64,000 nucleotides of DNA from Actinostola sp. cb2023. Lineage: Eukaryota; Cnidaria; Anthozoa; Actiniaria; Actinostolidae. The notes under the pieces are model-generated. The model did not search any database. It was not told the origin of the DNA and saw only the letters and a list, made by a program, of their open reading frames with translations. The first letter of the stretch is position 1, and each line of letters begins with the position of its first letter. The position numbers and the translations under genes were made by a program. This document shows, one piece after another, positions 44,877-56,139 of this stretch. The stretch is taken from positions 173,316 through 237,315 of the forward strand of contig JAUJYZ010000139.1 of NCBI GenBank assembly GCA_033675265.1. The letters run 5' to 3'.

Positions 44877-45531
44877 ATAATTAAACTCACGACCAGCGAT
44901 GTAACCGTACATCTATTGACAGAAAGCTATATGTACAGAAGTCACTGCAAACAGTCGAGCCAGTCGAGTTATTTTCAGTAACTCATGATGGATGTTTATT
45001 TTATTCCACGTTTGAGAAATTCAGAAGGAAAAGGAATCGTAAAAATCGTACTTCAAAACTACATCAAAGCAAAGGCGATCGAGCAAGGTCAATGTTCGAA
45101 AATCCGTGTTCTTTTCAGTAAGATGACAGTTGTAAAGTGATCCTTATCTGAGTCATACATCTATTACGCGACCTAATTTTAGAACCGTTGCGTAGCGCTA
45201 TTTAAAACCGAATTTCCACGCTCAAAACAGGTCAGTGAACGGCAAAAATACAATCGAAGTCAACAAGCTAGAGAGCGAGGGTTTGATTTTCCAGTAGATT
45301 TTGTTTTGATAGCGAATCTCGCTTTGCGTGACGAGAGAGATTATTTGTATCGATGAGCATCGATAAAGATCTCCGACTGTTCGAGGTACGTACGTATATG
45401 GTACATCTTTAAACGTACTCGAGGTCACTTGAGGTTGCATATTCATGGCGCCAGTCATTGTCAGGTCTCTAGTCACGCAACTGATATTGTCCTTGTCATA
45501 AGCCCGAGTGTACGCTCATTGAGCGTCTTGT
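44877..45531 (+). mobile_element. Family A rolling-circle element, 3' portion
   Basis: Sequence resumes at TATAATTAAACTCACGACC, which in the full element follows GTGCTCTAGT at 50285. It ends with AAGCCCGAGTGTACGCTCAT, then TGAGCGTCTTGT. It is probably the other side of the family A copy interrupted at 38337, with a few hundred bases deleted between. Confidence 0.65.
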
Positions 45532-46857
45532 TACTCGGGCCCAGGCCGCAGGCCGCCCGAGTTAGAAAATGCGGATTTCGGTTTTAGTAGTTTTTTTCGG
45601 CTTCAAAATGACGAGTATGCGAAGTATTTCCGGAGTTTCAGTTTAGCGCGTGACGACAGTCAGGCAGCAAGCAAAGCGATATTAGCTATCTAAACAAAAT
45701 CTACTGAAAAAACGCTGAAAACAAGTCAGTGAACGGCAAAAATACAATCAAAATCAAAACGTCATTAGAGATTAGGGATCTGTTGAAGAAGAAGACGCTC
45801 AATGAGCGTATAGTCGGGTATTTAATATGACAATGAGAGTTGCGTGACGAGATTCGTGTAGGTATGTCTGTATTACATATTTAACGTACTTGAGGTCACT
45901 TGAGGTTGCATATATTAATATCGTCACAAACGTGTCAAATAGTTATTGTTCGCTCAGGGCAGATACTGAGATATTGCTAAGTCATCGTATTCGAAGACTA
46001 GAATTGAAAGAAGCAGTTGGCTTGTGCAGAAGTGAAATTATGTTGTATTCAAGGCAAGCCACATACAAACGCATACGCCGATTCGTGTGGGCCCACTCTA
46101 AAAGATGTTGAGCGTTTTCGAAAGGGCCTTTACATGAACTCATCAAAAGGAAATCAATTGAACTCAAAGTCCAAAGGTAATCAATTGAATTCAAGCTCAA
46201 AAGCAAATCAAATGAACTCAAGAACTATAATACAAATGAACTCTAATGTTGACTTAAATGTGAACTCAACTGAGTACTGCCTAGCCAAGCATGTATACCA
46301 CAACTTGAAGCCAGATGTACTGATTCAGAAGTGTGATTCCAAAATGGACAAATCCAAAGGTGAGAAAACAACTTTGAAATGGCATCAAGAAGAACACAAA
46401 TCTGAGGCGAAAATGAAGTCAATCCTTGTTTACATTCTGTTTATATTTTTTATTGTGTTCATGCTGTTAAAAATAGTATTTTTCTATATCAAAGAGAGAG
46501 TTTTAACGGAGTGCATATACCGTCGTTATCACCTTCATACCGTCATGGCCAACGATCAAGGTGAACAAGCAAGTTTGACTGAAAATAGACTAAGTGCTAT
46601 AGATACCTTTGTAAATATATCTGAAGCCAGAGTACAAGTTAAGCTGAATGTCAATAATCATGAATTGAATACAATAAACCATGTAAGATCTCGCTATGCC
46701 ATGTTTGTTGCTTGTGATAGTACGTCCATGCACACCAAAAAATAGATATGAATATGCTTTTTCTTCAACTAACTGGCAATCATTTTCAGGTTCTTCCTCG
46801 CGCAACTGAAATTTGCCTTTTCACAATGCCCGAGTAAACGCTCATTGAGCGTCTTGT
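45532..46857 (+). mobile_element. Family A rolling-circle element, about 1.33 kb, complete ends
   Basis: It begins directly after the previous 3' terminus with TACTCGGGCCCAGGCCG, folding to GGCCGCCCGAGT, and ends GCCCGAGTAAACGCTCATTG, then AGCGTCTTGT. It contains the longer version of the membrane-protein-like frame (46017-46745). Confidence 0.8.
46017..46745 (+). CDS. Element-borne open frame with one membrane segment (copy 1)
   Basis: The frame is 242 codons, function unknown. The first half is Asn/Ser/Lys-rich (NQLNSKSKGN repeats, made by an internal DNA repeat). A hydrophobic segment at about residues 140-164 (ILVYILFIFFIVFMLLKIVF) would span a membrane, followed by a basic stretch and TENRLSAI. 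A second copy at 49700-50317 keeps the frame but diverges at the C-terminus. By eye the copies differ by about nine amino-acid-changing and four silent changes, near the neutral ratio, so there is no sign of protein-level selection. No splice signals were considered. It may be a captured fragment or chance frame. Confidence 0.3.
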   Translation: MACAEVKLCCIQGKPHTNAYADSCGPTLKDVERFRKGLYMNSSKGNQLNSKSKGNQLNSSSKANQMNSRTIIQMNSNVDLNVNSTEYCLAKHVYHNLKPDVLIQKCDSKMDKSKGEKTTLKWHQEEHKSEAKMKSILVYILFIFFIVFMLLKIVFFYIKERVLTECIYRRYHLHTVMANDQGEQASLTENRLSAIDTFVNISEARVQVKLNVNNHELNTINHVRSRYAMFVACDSTSMHTKK

Positions 46858-47880
46858 TATTATTTTGTTAGGCCACGGAATGCGAAGTATTTGTGACCTT
46901 CTCGACTTTTGCCATGCGAGCCGGCTTCGCCAGATCATATAGTCTGAATCGTCTGGATGTTATATTATTATGTGTCTGAAGCTAGAGAGCGAGGGTTTGA
47001 TTTTCCAGTAGATTTTGTTTCGATAGCTAATCTCGCTTTGCTTAATTGCTGCCTGACTGTCGTCACGCATCTAAACGAAGTCAAATGTCTTCTATACTTT
47101 GTACCGCTGTAATTGTGTGTTGTGGTAAGCTTATAAAACTGATAGATCTTTATTTTGTTGAATTTTGAAATTATTGTATAAGTAAGTCACTGATTTGAAT
47201 GCCCAGAATCGGCAGGAAATATTGTGCATGATTGTTCGCCGAGTCACGCTGCGATGTCTAGTTTATTTAATTGCTTATATTTGTATTTGGTATATATATA
47301 TTTATGGCACCAAATAAACTATTGTCATTGTCATTTCTATGATTCGCTGAGTTTGTGAAATCGATTTTACAAAGAAAGCATGTTCTACCGAGTCATCCAT
47401 AATATCACCAAAGGCTCCGTAAACAACACGGTTTCTTCACAAACCTTGTTAGCAGTTCGGGAGGAAGGTTACAGCTGGTATGTCGTATTGTTTTCAAAAT
47501 AACCACAATAATTCATAGAGATATGGATTTATCAATCCATTACTTAGTACTGCAAAGGGTTTAGAGATCTTCAGAACTTAGAACGAATCGAAGTGAGTTG
47601 ATGATACACGCATGCAGTGAAGAGAACACACTTCATCCAAACACTGTTTAATCACTCTGCGATGTCTAGTTTATGTATACGCTATTTGTATTTGTATGGA
47701 TATATTTATGGTACCAAATAAACTATGTCATTGTCATTCATGATTCGCTGAGTTTGCGAATTCAGTACTGAAATTGCAAGGAAAGGATCTTCTACCGAGT
47801 CACGCAACGATCGCACTAAGATATCTATATTTAGTTCAAATAGGCTACATTTCAGTTAGAAGCCCGACTTCACGCTTTTT
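46858..47880 (+). repeat. Mosaic of rolling-circle element fragments
   Basis: Contains pieces resembling families A (GCTAGAGAGCGAGGGTTTGA near 46980) and B (AATTGCAAGGAAAG near 47774). Two related 3' segments, GGCACCAAATAAACTATTGT near 47305 and GGTACCAAATAAACTATGTC near 47710, repeat about 400 bp apart. A family B 3' end at 47860-47877 is cut inside its hairpin by the next family A start. Confidence 0.55.
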
Positions 47881-48942
47881 ACTCGGACACTTCCGGAGGA
47901 AGTGACCGAGTTAGAAAATGGGCTTTCTTTTTATTATTATTACTCGGGCCCTTCCGAAGGAAGCCCGAGTTATAAAATGGACTTTCTTATTTTTTTTCTC
48001 ATGGCCACAGAATGAAGAAAAAATGCGAAGAATGAAGAAAAAATGCGATGTATTTGATCGTATCGAGTTTCAAGATTTCTCAGCATAGATCTTCAAGCTA
48101 TTAAAGGTCAGGATTCTAGTTGATCGTTCGACGATGAAGCTAAGGCGCGTTTGTTTTTGTTATAAATGAAACGACATCTTTCAGAGTGGGCCCACACGAA
48201 TTGGCGTATGCTTTTGTCTGTGAAATGAGCGTGTTTTTAAAAAGCCCGTGTTTTATCGGCTGTCGGTATGACGCCGTTCCATGAACTCGAACTCATCATC
48301 AAAAAATGAATTGAAAAGCAAATGAAATGAACTCAAAAAGTATCATGACCTCGCTATGTTGTCATGTTTGTTGCTAATTGTAATAGTACGTGTACTGGAT
48401 CGAGAGAGAACAAGTCATCATGTTACTGAATTAAACTCACGACCAGCGATGTAACTACATCTATTGACAGAAAGCTATATGTACAGAAGTCATGCAAACA
48501 GTCGAGCCACTCGAGACTGAAAAGCAAATGAAATAAACTCAAAAACTATCATGACCTCGCTATGCCATGTTTGTTGCTAATTGATTTAGTACGTGTACAG
48601 TTATGTCCTTGAGTATTTATAATTAAACCGGCTCACGACCAGCGATCAGTATAACTACATCTATTGACAGAAAGCTATATGTACAGAAGTCATGCAAACA
48701 GTCGAGCCAGTCGAGTTATTTTCAGTAACTCATGAGTATTTATAATTAAACTCACGACCAGCGATGTAACAACATCTATTGACAGAAAGCTATATGTACA
48801 GAAGTCATGCAAACAATCGAACCAGTCGAGTTATTTTCAGTAACTCACGATGGATGTTTATTTTATTCCACGTTTGAAAAATTCATTATGATTACAGTTG
48901 TGTGATCATTGTGTGATCATACATCTATTACGCGACCTAATT
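47880..48942 (+). mobile_element. Two further family A 5' ends with an internal tandem repeat
   Basis: Starts at 47881 (ACTCGGACACTTCCGGAGG, a variant) and 47942 (ACTCGGGCCCTTCC). The body includes an inverted fragment of the family A frame region near 48185-48225 and three to four copies of a 120-130-bp unit (48425-48862) with ACGACCAGCGATGTAAC and GACAGAAAGCTATATGTACA. Neither start has its own 3' end before the next element begins. Confidence 0.65.
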
Positions 48943-50657
48943 ACTCGGGCCCTTCCGAAGGAAGCCCGAGTTATAAAATGGGTTTTTGTTAGTAGTAGTC
49001 TTCGTTTTGTTCGGTCAAAGAATGAAGAATGCGACGTATTTAATCGTATCGAGTTTCAAGATTACTCAGCAGATAAGAAAAAAACGGCAAACGACACACA
49101 GCCGACTCAAGTAGATTATGAATCTTAGTTTTGAAAGCAACATGTCGTTAATAACCCGTTACTGAGCAGCTTCGTATTATGTCTCTGAAGCTAGAGAGCA
49201 AGGGTTTGATTTTTCAGTAGATTTTGTTTTGATAGCTAATATCGCTTTGCTTGCTGCCTGACTGTCGTCACGCGCCGTGAAAAACCGTTTAAAAAGCTCT
49301 AAAAAGTATCCGGCAGTAAAACGAAACACATTTCTCAGATATATAATGATGGATGTTTATTCGATTCGACGTTTGAAAAATTCAGAAGGAAAAGAAATCG
49401 TAGAAATCGTACTTCAAAACTTTATCAAAGCAAAGGTAAACAAGGTCAATGTCCGAAATTTGGGTTCATGCCAAAGTTGTTTTAATAGCCTATTTATATA
49501 CTTGCACAATAGAAAAATGTCGATGACTCATAAAGATTCGTGGAGGTAGGTCTGTATTACATCTTTAAACCTACTTGAGGTCACTTGAGGTTGCATATTG
49601 ATGGCGCCACAAACGTGTCAAATAGTTTCCGGCCGCTCAGGGCAGATACTAAGATATTGCTAAGTCATCGTATTCGACGACTAGAAGTGAAAGAAGCAGT
49701 TGACCTGTGCAGAAGAGAAATTATGTTGTATCCAAGGCAACTCACATACAAACGCATACGCCGATTCATGTGGGCCCACTCTAAAAGATGTTGAGCGTTT
49801 TCGACAGGGCCTTTACATGAACTCATCAAAAGCAAATCAATTGAACTCAAAGTCAAAAGGTAATCACTCGAACTCGAGCTCAAAAGCAAATCAAATGAAC
49901 TCAAGAACTATAATACAAATGAACTCTAATGTTGACTTAAATGTGAACTCAACTGAGTACTGCCTAGCCAAACATGTATACCACAACTTGAAGCCAGATG
50001 TACTGATTCAGAAGTGTGATTCCAACATGGACAAATCCAAAGGTGAGAAAACAACTTTGAAATCGCATCAAGAAGAACACAAATCTGAGGCGAAAATAAA
50101 GTCAATCCTTGTTTACATTCTGTTTATATTTTTTATTGTGTTAATGCTGTTAAAAATAGTATTTTTCTATATCAAAGAGAGAGTTTTAACGGAGTGCATA
50201 TACCGTCGTTATCACCGTCATACCTTCATGGCCAACGATCAAGGTGAACAAGCAAGTTTGACTGAAAATAGACTAAGTGCTCTAGTTATAATTAAACTCA
50301 CGACCAACGATGTATAACTCCATCTATTGACAGAAAGCTATATGTACAGAAGTCATGCAAACAGTCGAGCCAGTCGAGTTATTTTCAGTAACTCATGATG
50401 GATGTTTATTTTATTCCACGTTTGAAAAATTCAGAAGGAAAAGGAATCGTAAAAATCGTACTTCAAAACTACATCAAAGCATTTAAGGCGAGCAAGGTCA
50501 ATGTTCGTAAATCGAGATCGTACATAGCCCTTCATCAGACAAATATACATATATAGTCTCCCTCGTCACGCAACTGTCAGTCATTGTCAGGTCTCTCCTC
50601 ACGCAACTGACATTGTCCTTTTCATAAGCCCGAGTGTACGCTCATTGAGCGTCTTGT
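48942..50657 (+). mobile_element. Family A rolling-circle element, 1.7 kb, longest complete copy
   Basis: 5' ACTCGGGCCCTTCCGAAGG with foldback; 3' GCCCGAGTGTACGCTCATTG, then AGCGTCTTGT at 50657. The internal inverted copy of the 5' terminus (GCCCGAGT) lies about 20 bp inside the 3' end. It carries the open frames 49277-49549 and 49700-50317. No Rep or helicase domain is seen, so it must be mobilised in trans. Confidence 0.85.
49700..50317 (+). CDS. Element-borne open frame with one membrane segment (copy 2)
   Basis: 205 codons, matching the frame at 46017-46745 up to ENRLSA and then ending. It has the same Asn/Ser-rich repeats (MNSSKANQLNSKSKGN) and hydrophobic span (ILVYILFIFFIVLMLLKIVF). 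Sequence shared with 38044-38335 in the interrupted copy keeps only the N-terminal half. Function unknown. Confidence 0.3.
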   Translation: MTCAEEKLCCIQGNSHTNAYADSCGPTLKDVERFRQGLYMNSSKANQLNSKSKGNHSNSSSKANQMNSRTIIQMNSNVDLNVNSTEYCLAKHVYHNLKPDVLIQKCDSNMDKSKGEKTTLKSHQEEHKSEAKIKSILVYILFIFFIVLMLLKIVFFYIKERVLTECIYRRYHRHTFMANDQGEQASLTENRLSALVIIKLTTNDV

Positions 50658-51048
50658 TAGTCGGGCTTCCTGTGGAAGGAGCCCGACTCTAGAAATGCAG
50701 AGCGTTCTTCTTCGTCGACCCCAAAAAGCATATTGGGTTCTACAGCGCATGCACCTAGACATGAAGTCTGGCCAACAAAGATTACAAAGCACAAACCAAT
50801 CAGGGAAAGCACCGGAGGTCAAGGGGCCAAAATATAAGTCTTTTCTCGTCTAAATCTAAATTTAGATTGAAACAGGACGCTCTAGTAGCGTGAAGTCGGG
50901 CTATTAACGTTTTTACTGATATACTGTAAAGTTCGCAGTACTGAAATTGCAAGGAAAGCATGTTCTATCGAGCTCGAGTCATGCAACGACGAGCAACCAA
51001 AAACTGTTTCAATCGCACTGAAAATCGCACTATAGGATATCTATATTT
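50658..51048 (+). mobile_element. Family B rolling-circle element, 3' truncated
   Basis: It begins TAGTCGGGCTTCCTGTGG right after the family A terminus and follows unit 1 to ATATCTATATTTAG, where family D sequence takes over. Confidence 0.75.
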
Positions 51049-51151
51049 AGCTTCCTGTGGAAGGCCCAAGTCTAAGATTACAGACGGTTATTCTTTTTGG
51101 TCGTCGTCGTGTTTCTACGCCAAATCTGCAAGTTCACCATAGCGCATGCGC

Positions 51152-51182
<31 letters not shown>

Positions 51183-51699
51183 TGAGTATACAGAAGTTGT
51201 GGTCAGCAGCTTATCAACGAAATTCAAGATGGCAGACGTACGTAACGATAAATCAAATCACCAGCAGCATTCAAAAAGGATTTTGCCGTGCTCCCTTGCT
51301 CGAGCCAGTCGAGTCGTTCATTAATACTGCTTAGTAAATATGCAAATATCCTAGAGAATACTTTTTGGCCTTGCAATTCTGTCTGAAAGTGTATTTCTAA
51401 CAGATGTCTGTGGCTTAGTAAGAACTCGATCGTAATTTTATTGAGTTTGTGAAATCGTTTCTCGCAAGGTAATCGAAATGTGCTTCGCCATGCAGCTGTC
51501 AGCTAGGAGTGTGAGTGTTGAAGCTAATTACGTATGCATGCTCTACTGAGTCACACAACGAGTGACTTAAATTCTGCAAGTAATACATGTAGGCTAAAAC
51601 TACTTCTGTATGATGATACAAGCTATTAGGTTTCACATTTAAAATCTATCAAAACAGCTTTATTAAGAAGCCCAAGTTCACGCTAGTAGAGCGTCTAGT
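51049..51699 (+). mobile_element. Family D rolling-circle element, 5' truncated
   Basis: Begins GCTTCCTGTGGAAGGCCCAAG, the 5' foldback lacking its first bases, and ends GAAGCCCAAGTTCACGCTAG, then TAGAGCGTCTAGT. The left terminus matching the 3' internal GCCCAAGT is missing, so the junction with family B is likely a recombination point. It is the source of the fragment at 1-58. Confidence 0.65.
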
Positions 51700-51836
51700 T
51701 TTATATAGAACCGCCGCGTAGCGCTATTTAAAACAGAATTTCCACGCTCAAAACAGGTCAGTGAACGGCAAAAATACAATCGAAATCAAAACGTCCTTAG
51801 ATTTTAGGGATCAAATGCAGAAGAAGACAGTGTTAG

Positions 51837-52073
51837 CTCAGTGTTAGCCTGCGTAGCCAGGCTCTAGGGGAAAGGAGGGGGAGGGGTGGGGGAAAGGGGA
51901 AGGGGAAAAGAGGAGGGGGACTGGAGAAGAGGGGGCGGATGTGAGCTTGGCAGAATGAGAGGGTGACGTTCTTCGTTGCTGAGATCTGCAGTCCCCCTCC
52001 CCTTTTCCCCTTCCCCTTTCCCCACCCCTCCCCCTCCTTTCCCCTAGAGCCTGGCTACGCAGGCTACTCAGTG
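51837..52073. mobile_element. 223-bp foldback element with purine-rich arms
   Basis: The element spans about 51844-52066. Arms of about 77 bp begin TTAGCCTGCGTAGCCAGGC and continue as a G/A-only stretch (GGGGAAAGGAGGGGGAGGGG) on one side and its C/T complement on the other. CTCAGTG flanks it at 51837-51843 and 52067-52073. Confidence 0.75.
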
Positions 52074-52147
52074 ACGAGGGAGACTATATCGGTCGGTGAC
52101 TCATAGATAAAGATCTCCGACTCTTGAAGGTACGCTGTCATACGTAT

Positions 52148-52637
52148 TTAAAGGGGAACTGAAGACACAATTTATTTTCTCAAGAAAGTTAGATATGACC
52201 TATATTTGCATTACTTGAGTAATATTTTTTGTAAATCTTTCTTAGATATCAACATAATTTACGCTCAATATGGAATGTCATCCGCCATTTTGCCATTTTA
52301 CCGTCGGCTCAAATCTTTTTGTTTGTGACGTCGTTTTAGGGGAATATTAAAATATGTTCACAACATTCTCTCGGGTACAAGAAAATACAATGCACTTACA
52401 ATTACTCTATATTGTGACGTCTATATTGTGACGTCTATATTGTGACGTCTATTAAGGGGAATAATTACTGAAGTGAGCCGCGATCAATTCAGCGGTAATC
52501 TATGTCTTTTTACAATTCAACTCAAGTTTCTTCTCCATAAAAATGAAAACAATTAAAAATTGTTTCAGAAAATGATTGAACACAACATTCTCTTTGTTTT
52601 TATCGAAAGATAAACTTAGGCTTCAGTTCTCCTTTAA
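52148..52637. mobile_element. About 490-bp TIR element
   Basis: Inverted ends TTTAAAGGGGAACTGAAG and CTTCAGTTCTCCTTTAAA. ACGTATTT occurs on both sides, slightly offset, so the target duplication cannot be set exactly. TATTGTGACGTC repeats three times near 52410-52450. Confidence 0.65.
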
Positions 52638-53185
52638 ACGTATTTGAGGTCACTTGAGGTCACATTTTAAAATCTAACAGAAGCAGCTTTTGATTTTTAA
52701 TCGATAATTCCTTTCTGATTTCGAGATAAATCGAACAAGATTTTTTAATGTATAGGCAGAGACAGCAGATTGGTCGAGCTTTGTCACATCGTACCGTAGT
52801 CTGAATCAACTGGATGTTTAAAAGATACGAAGTTCGACTTTCCTCTGCGATAACGAAGAAACCAAAGACGTTATCAGAACCGTCTGACCATGAATATGAA
52901 CCTCAACTGGACGTTCCAAGTACGTGCTACGGAAGTACGATTCGGAGATTTTTATCTATGCTATACATAGTCTCCCTCGTCACGCAACTGTCAGTCATTG
53001 TCAGGTCTCTCCTCACGCAACTGACATTGTCCTTGTCATAAGCCCGAGTGTACGCTCATTGAGCGTCTTGTTGACAATATTTTGCGAAATAATTTTTCGG
53101 TATGTCGAGGTGAAATACATTCTTCACATACATTCTCTTCACAAGCACACCGCCTGGGTTACCTATGGACAAAGTGGGACACAGT

Positions 53186-53534
53186 AGAGGTGCGGCAATA
53201 CGAGCAACAAAATCGTGCAACTTGTCGTGCGACATTGTTCAGATTGTTGCGTTGCAAGTTGCAGAGCAATGTTTCTCGTATTACCATCGTTCGCGTAACT
53301 TGTCGCGCAACAAATTAAATTTTCGGTGTTGCAGGTTGCAAAACTTTGTTGCATGAAGTAGAAAGAACTTCTACTTTGCGCAACAAAGTTTTGCAACCTA
53401 CAACACGAAAATGTGTTGCGCGACAAGTTGCGCGAACAATGGCAATACGATAAACATTGCTCTGCAACTTGCAACGCAACAATGTTGCGCGACAAGTTGC
53501 ACGATTTTGTTGCCCGTATTACTGCACCTTAATA
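53186..53534. mobile_element. 345-bp palindromic element (copy 1)
   Basis: The left end AGGTGCGGCAATACGAGC and right end CCCGTATTACTGCACCTTAA bracket a nearly full-length palindrome centred on AGTAGAAAGAACTTCTACTT. GTTGCGCGACAAGTTGC words repeat in both arms. TTAA is present only on the right. It is a relative of the copy at 55782-56125. Confidence 0.8.
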
Positions 53535-54343
53535 GAGATTTGACAAAAAAATTACTCTGCTGAGAAAATATAACTTTGAAATTGCCTGGTTTCCAATGCC
53601 AGATGTGTTGATTTGCCCCCCTCCCACTCGCTTTTCTAACCAAAAGGAGGCTAAAGACTATGATCCTTTATAGATTGTTTTGATGTGTCTGGTGTTATAC
53701 GGTAAAAGGAAATTATATTATTACTGAATTGGGTTATTTTTTCCTTCCAGAGAAGCTACACATTGTTAAAAATGCTAAGAAATCAATACATGTGACATTG
53801 GATTAAACTTAGAATCATCGAATGAAAAACACAATGAGAGACAACTTTTCAAATATGTTTATTTTATTTGTCCACAGCAGTAATTACTCAGTAATTAACT
53901 ATGCCAAAACTGACTCTAAATTATGCAACTGATCGTGTCGTATTTCTTTGAAAAGCGATAATGTTGCTTGTCACAAATGCGCATGCGCGCAACAAGTTCC
54001 GCGGCAGCTTGTTTCAGCAACTGACCACTTGCAATAAGTTGTGCACTACGAACAGCAACGCTTATTATTGCCGATGACACGGTCGGTTATTGATTGAATT
54101 ATGCTTGCGCGTTATGGCTTCGCCTTAAAATCCTGCAGCTTATAGTAAACAATAAGTTATTTTATAGTACACCAAGTACTTTTTGAAATATGTTACAACA
54201 TTGGTTACAACGTGCAGGGCCGTACATAACCCAAAATTCAAGGAGAGGCAGTACGTATTTAACAACAAAAAATAAATACAAATAGTGTGTGGTACAGTTC
54301 TCAGTACTTTTTGGTATCTCTTTCGCCTTGCTAGGTCTCCCCC
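53535..54343. other. Intergenic, no gene seen
   Basis: No recognisable gene. The sequence TGCGCATGCGCGCAACAAG near 53980 recalls the word content of the palindromic elements. Confidence 0.4.
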
Positions 54344-54344
54344 C

Positions 54345-54381
<37 letters not shown>

Positions 54382-54394
54382 ATTCCCCCCCCCC
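54338..54394. repeat. C tract
   Basis: About 55 bases of C with one ATT and a few T interruptions; length uncertain. Pro-rich frames are artefacts. Confidence 0.9.
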
Positions 54395-55777
54395 CTGCTC
54401 CTGTGCTGTGTACGACCCTGACGAAGTTAATGACTTTCAGTGTATACTTCTTAGTACAGCTTCCACTAACATTTCCCCAGCTAAAATAAATAGAGGGTTA
54501 GTCTCAACAAAACCAAATTCGCAGCTGTCCGAATCATGTATCAACCCGGCTGGGCTGGCGACGACAATTGGTCAGTCACATCAGAGAAGAGACCCTCAAT
54601 GGGACAAAAACTGGCGACAAAACATTGCAAGAGAAACATTAATTTTGTCACTCAGTACGACCCCTCGGATTTTTCCCCTCTAGAGCCGGTGGCCAGAACT
54701 CCTTTTGGGAGTAGGGGGTTCTGGGGTGCAGCTAGGGGCGTGTCAGTGGCGGATGACTACAGGAACTATCCTACTCTTAGTAGCCGATAGTAAAAGTTGT
54801 TCCAGCAATGGAAGGTGATGGCGTGTACTGTACAACGCCAATCTGCTATGCATAGTATATATATCAGTAGTTTTATAGTTTATAATCGATGTTTGTAAAG
54901 ATATCTAGCTACACACTATAAAGTATAATGAGGTTTTGAAACCCACACAGTTCGCGTCTGGTTTTTACTTCAGTGAAATCTTTCATCGAAGTTTCTTTGC
55001 CTCAGGCAGACCTAAACATTTTCAAAGACATACAAATTTAGTATCAGATAATACATTTATATTATTAATAGCTAGATTCTACACTGGCCTAATAAAGTCA
55101 ACGTCTCAATCGCCAAAAAGACGAGAACACCATAAGACTGAACCACATCCGGGAACCTTGATATTTCCCGCCTTTTATATTTGATGTTGCGGGACGCGCA
55201 CCAATCTTCTTCAGAGCCAACTACTCCAAAAATAAAACGTTCAGTCGAGAAAGTGAATGAATAAAAAACCCAAAAGAGAACGAGAAAAGCAAATTGTACA
55301 AGAATTTTCTCATTGTTTTCTCATTGTTAACGAAGAAGGGAAGATGCATGGGGAAAATGACAGTGAAGACGCGTTGCAGGATGAACGAGAAACGTAGAAC
55401 TGGAGAAGACTACGAGTCTTGACCGAAGCACAACTGAAGCAAGTCCGAGGAAATGTACAGTTCTCAACCCTAAACTCTCTTATCGTACAGTTAACTTTGT
55501 TTTCACACCATTCGGAATCAGTTTTTTTTTCACAGAAAATGCACAGTTTGTTTTTAAGGCTAGTCTTTTTGGATTTTTTATTTTACCTCTTTAAAAAAAT
55601 ATTTTTATTTTTATTCAACAGATCAAGATATCAAAACATCTAACAAACTCTCAAGATGTTGTTGTTGTTGTTATCCTATTATTACCCAATCAGAAATGTA
55701 TTGGAGATATATATTATTCGATCCCTTTCTTACCACAAAGCTAAAGATACAGTTTTTAAACATGACATTTGCAAAGG
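54395..55777. other. Intergenic and probable 3' region of the MS4A-like gene
   Basis: No coding exon recognised. A minus-strand AATAAA lies near 55577-55583, about 550 bp beyond the MS4A-like stop codon, and could be its poly-A signal. Confidence 0.4.
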
Positions 55778-56129
55778 TTAAGGTGCGGTAATACGGGCAA
55801 CAAAATCGTGCAACTTGTCGCGCAACATTGTTGCGTTGCAAGTTGCAGAGCAATGTTTCACGTATTACCACCGTTCGCGCAACTTGTCGCGCAACACATT
55901 TTCGTGTTGCAGGTTGCAAAACTTTGTTGCGCAAAGTAGAAGCTCTTTCTACTTCATGCAACAAAGTTTTGCAACCTGCAACAAATGACCGAACATTTAA
56001 TTTGTTGCGCGACAAGTTGCACGAACGATGGTAATACGAGAAACATTGCTTTGCAACTTGCAACGCAACAATCTGAAAATGTTGCGCGACAAGTTGCACG
56101 ATTTTGTTGCCCGTATTACCGCACCTTAA
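55778..56129. mobile_element. 344-bp palindromic element with TTAA duplication (copy 2)
   Basis: The element spans 55782-56125, starts GGTGCGGTAATACGGGC and ends with the exact complement. TTAA flanks it at 55778-55781 and 56126-56129, the piggyBac-type target duplication. The arms pair over most of their length around AGTAGAAGCTCTTTCTACT. It lies 10 bp past the MS4A-like stop codon, in what should be its 3' untranslated region. Confidence 0.85.
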
Positions 56130-56139
56130 GACTGGATAC

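Noticed and set aside
53163..53495. Cys-rich minus-strand frame, similar at 55671-56303
   Set aside because: Both are translations of the palindromic element with repeated GCAAC words.
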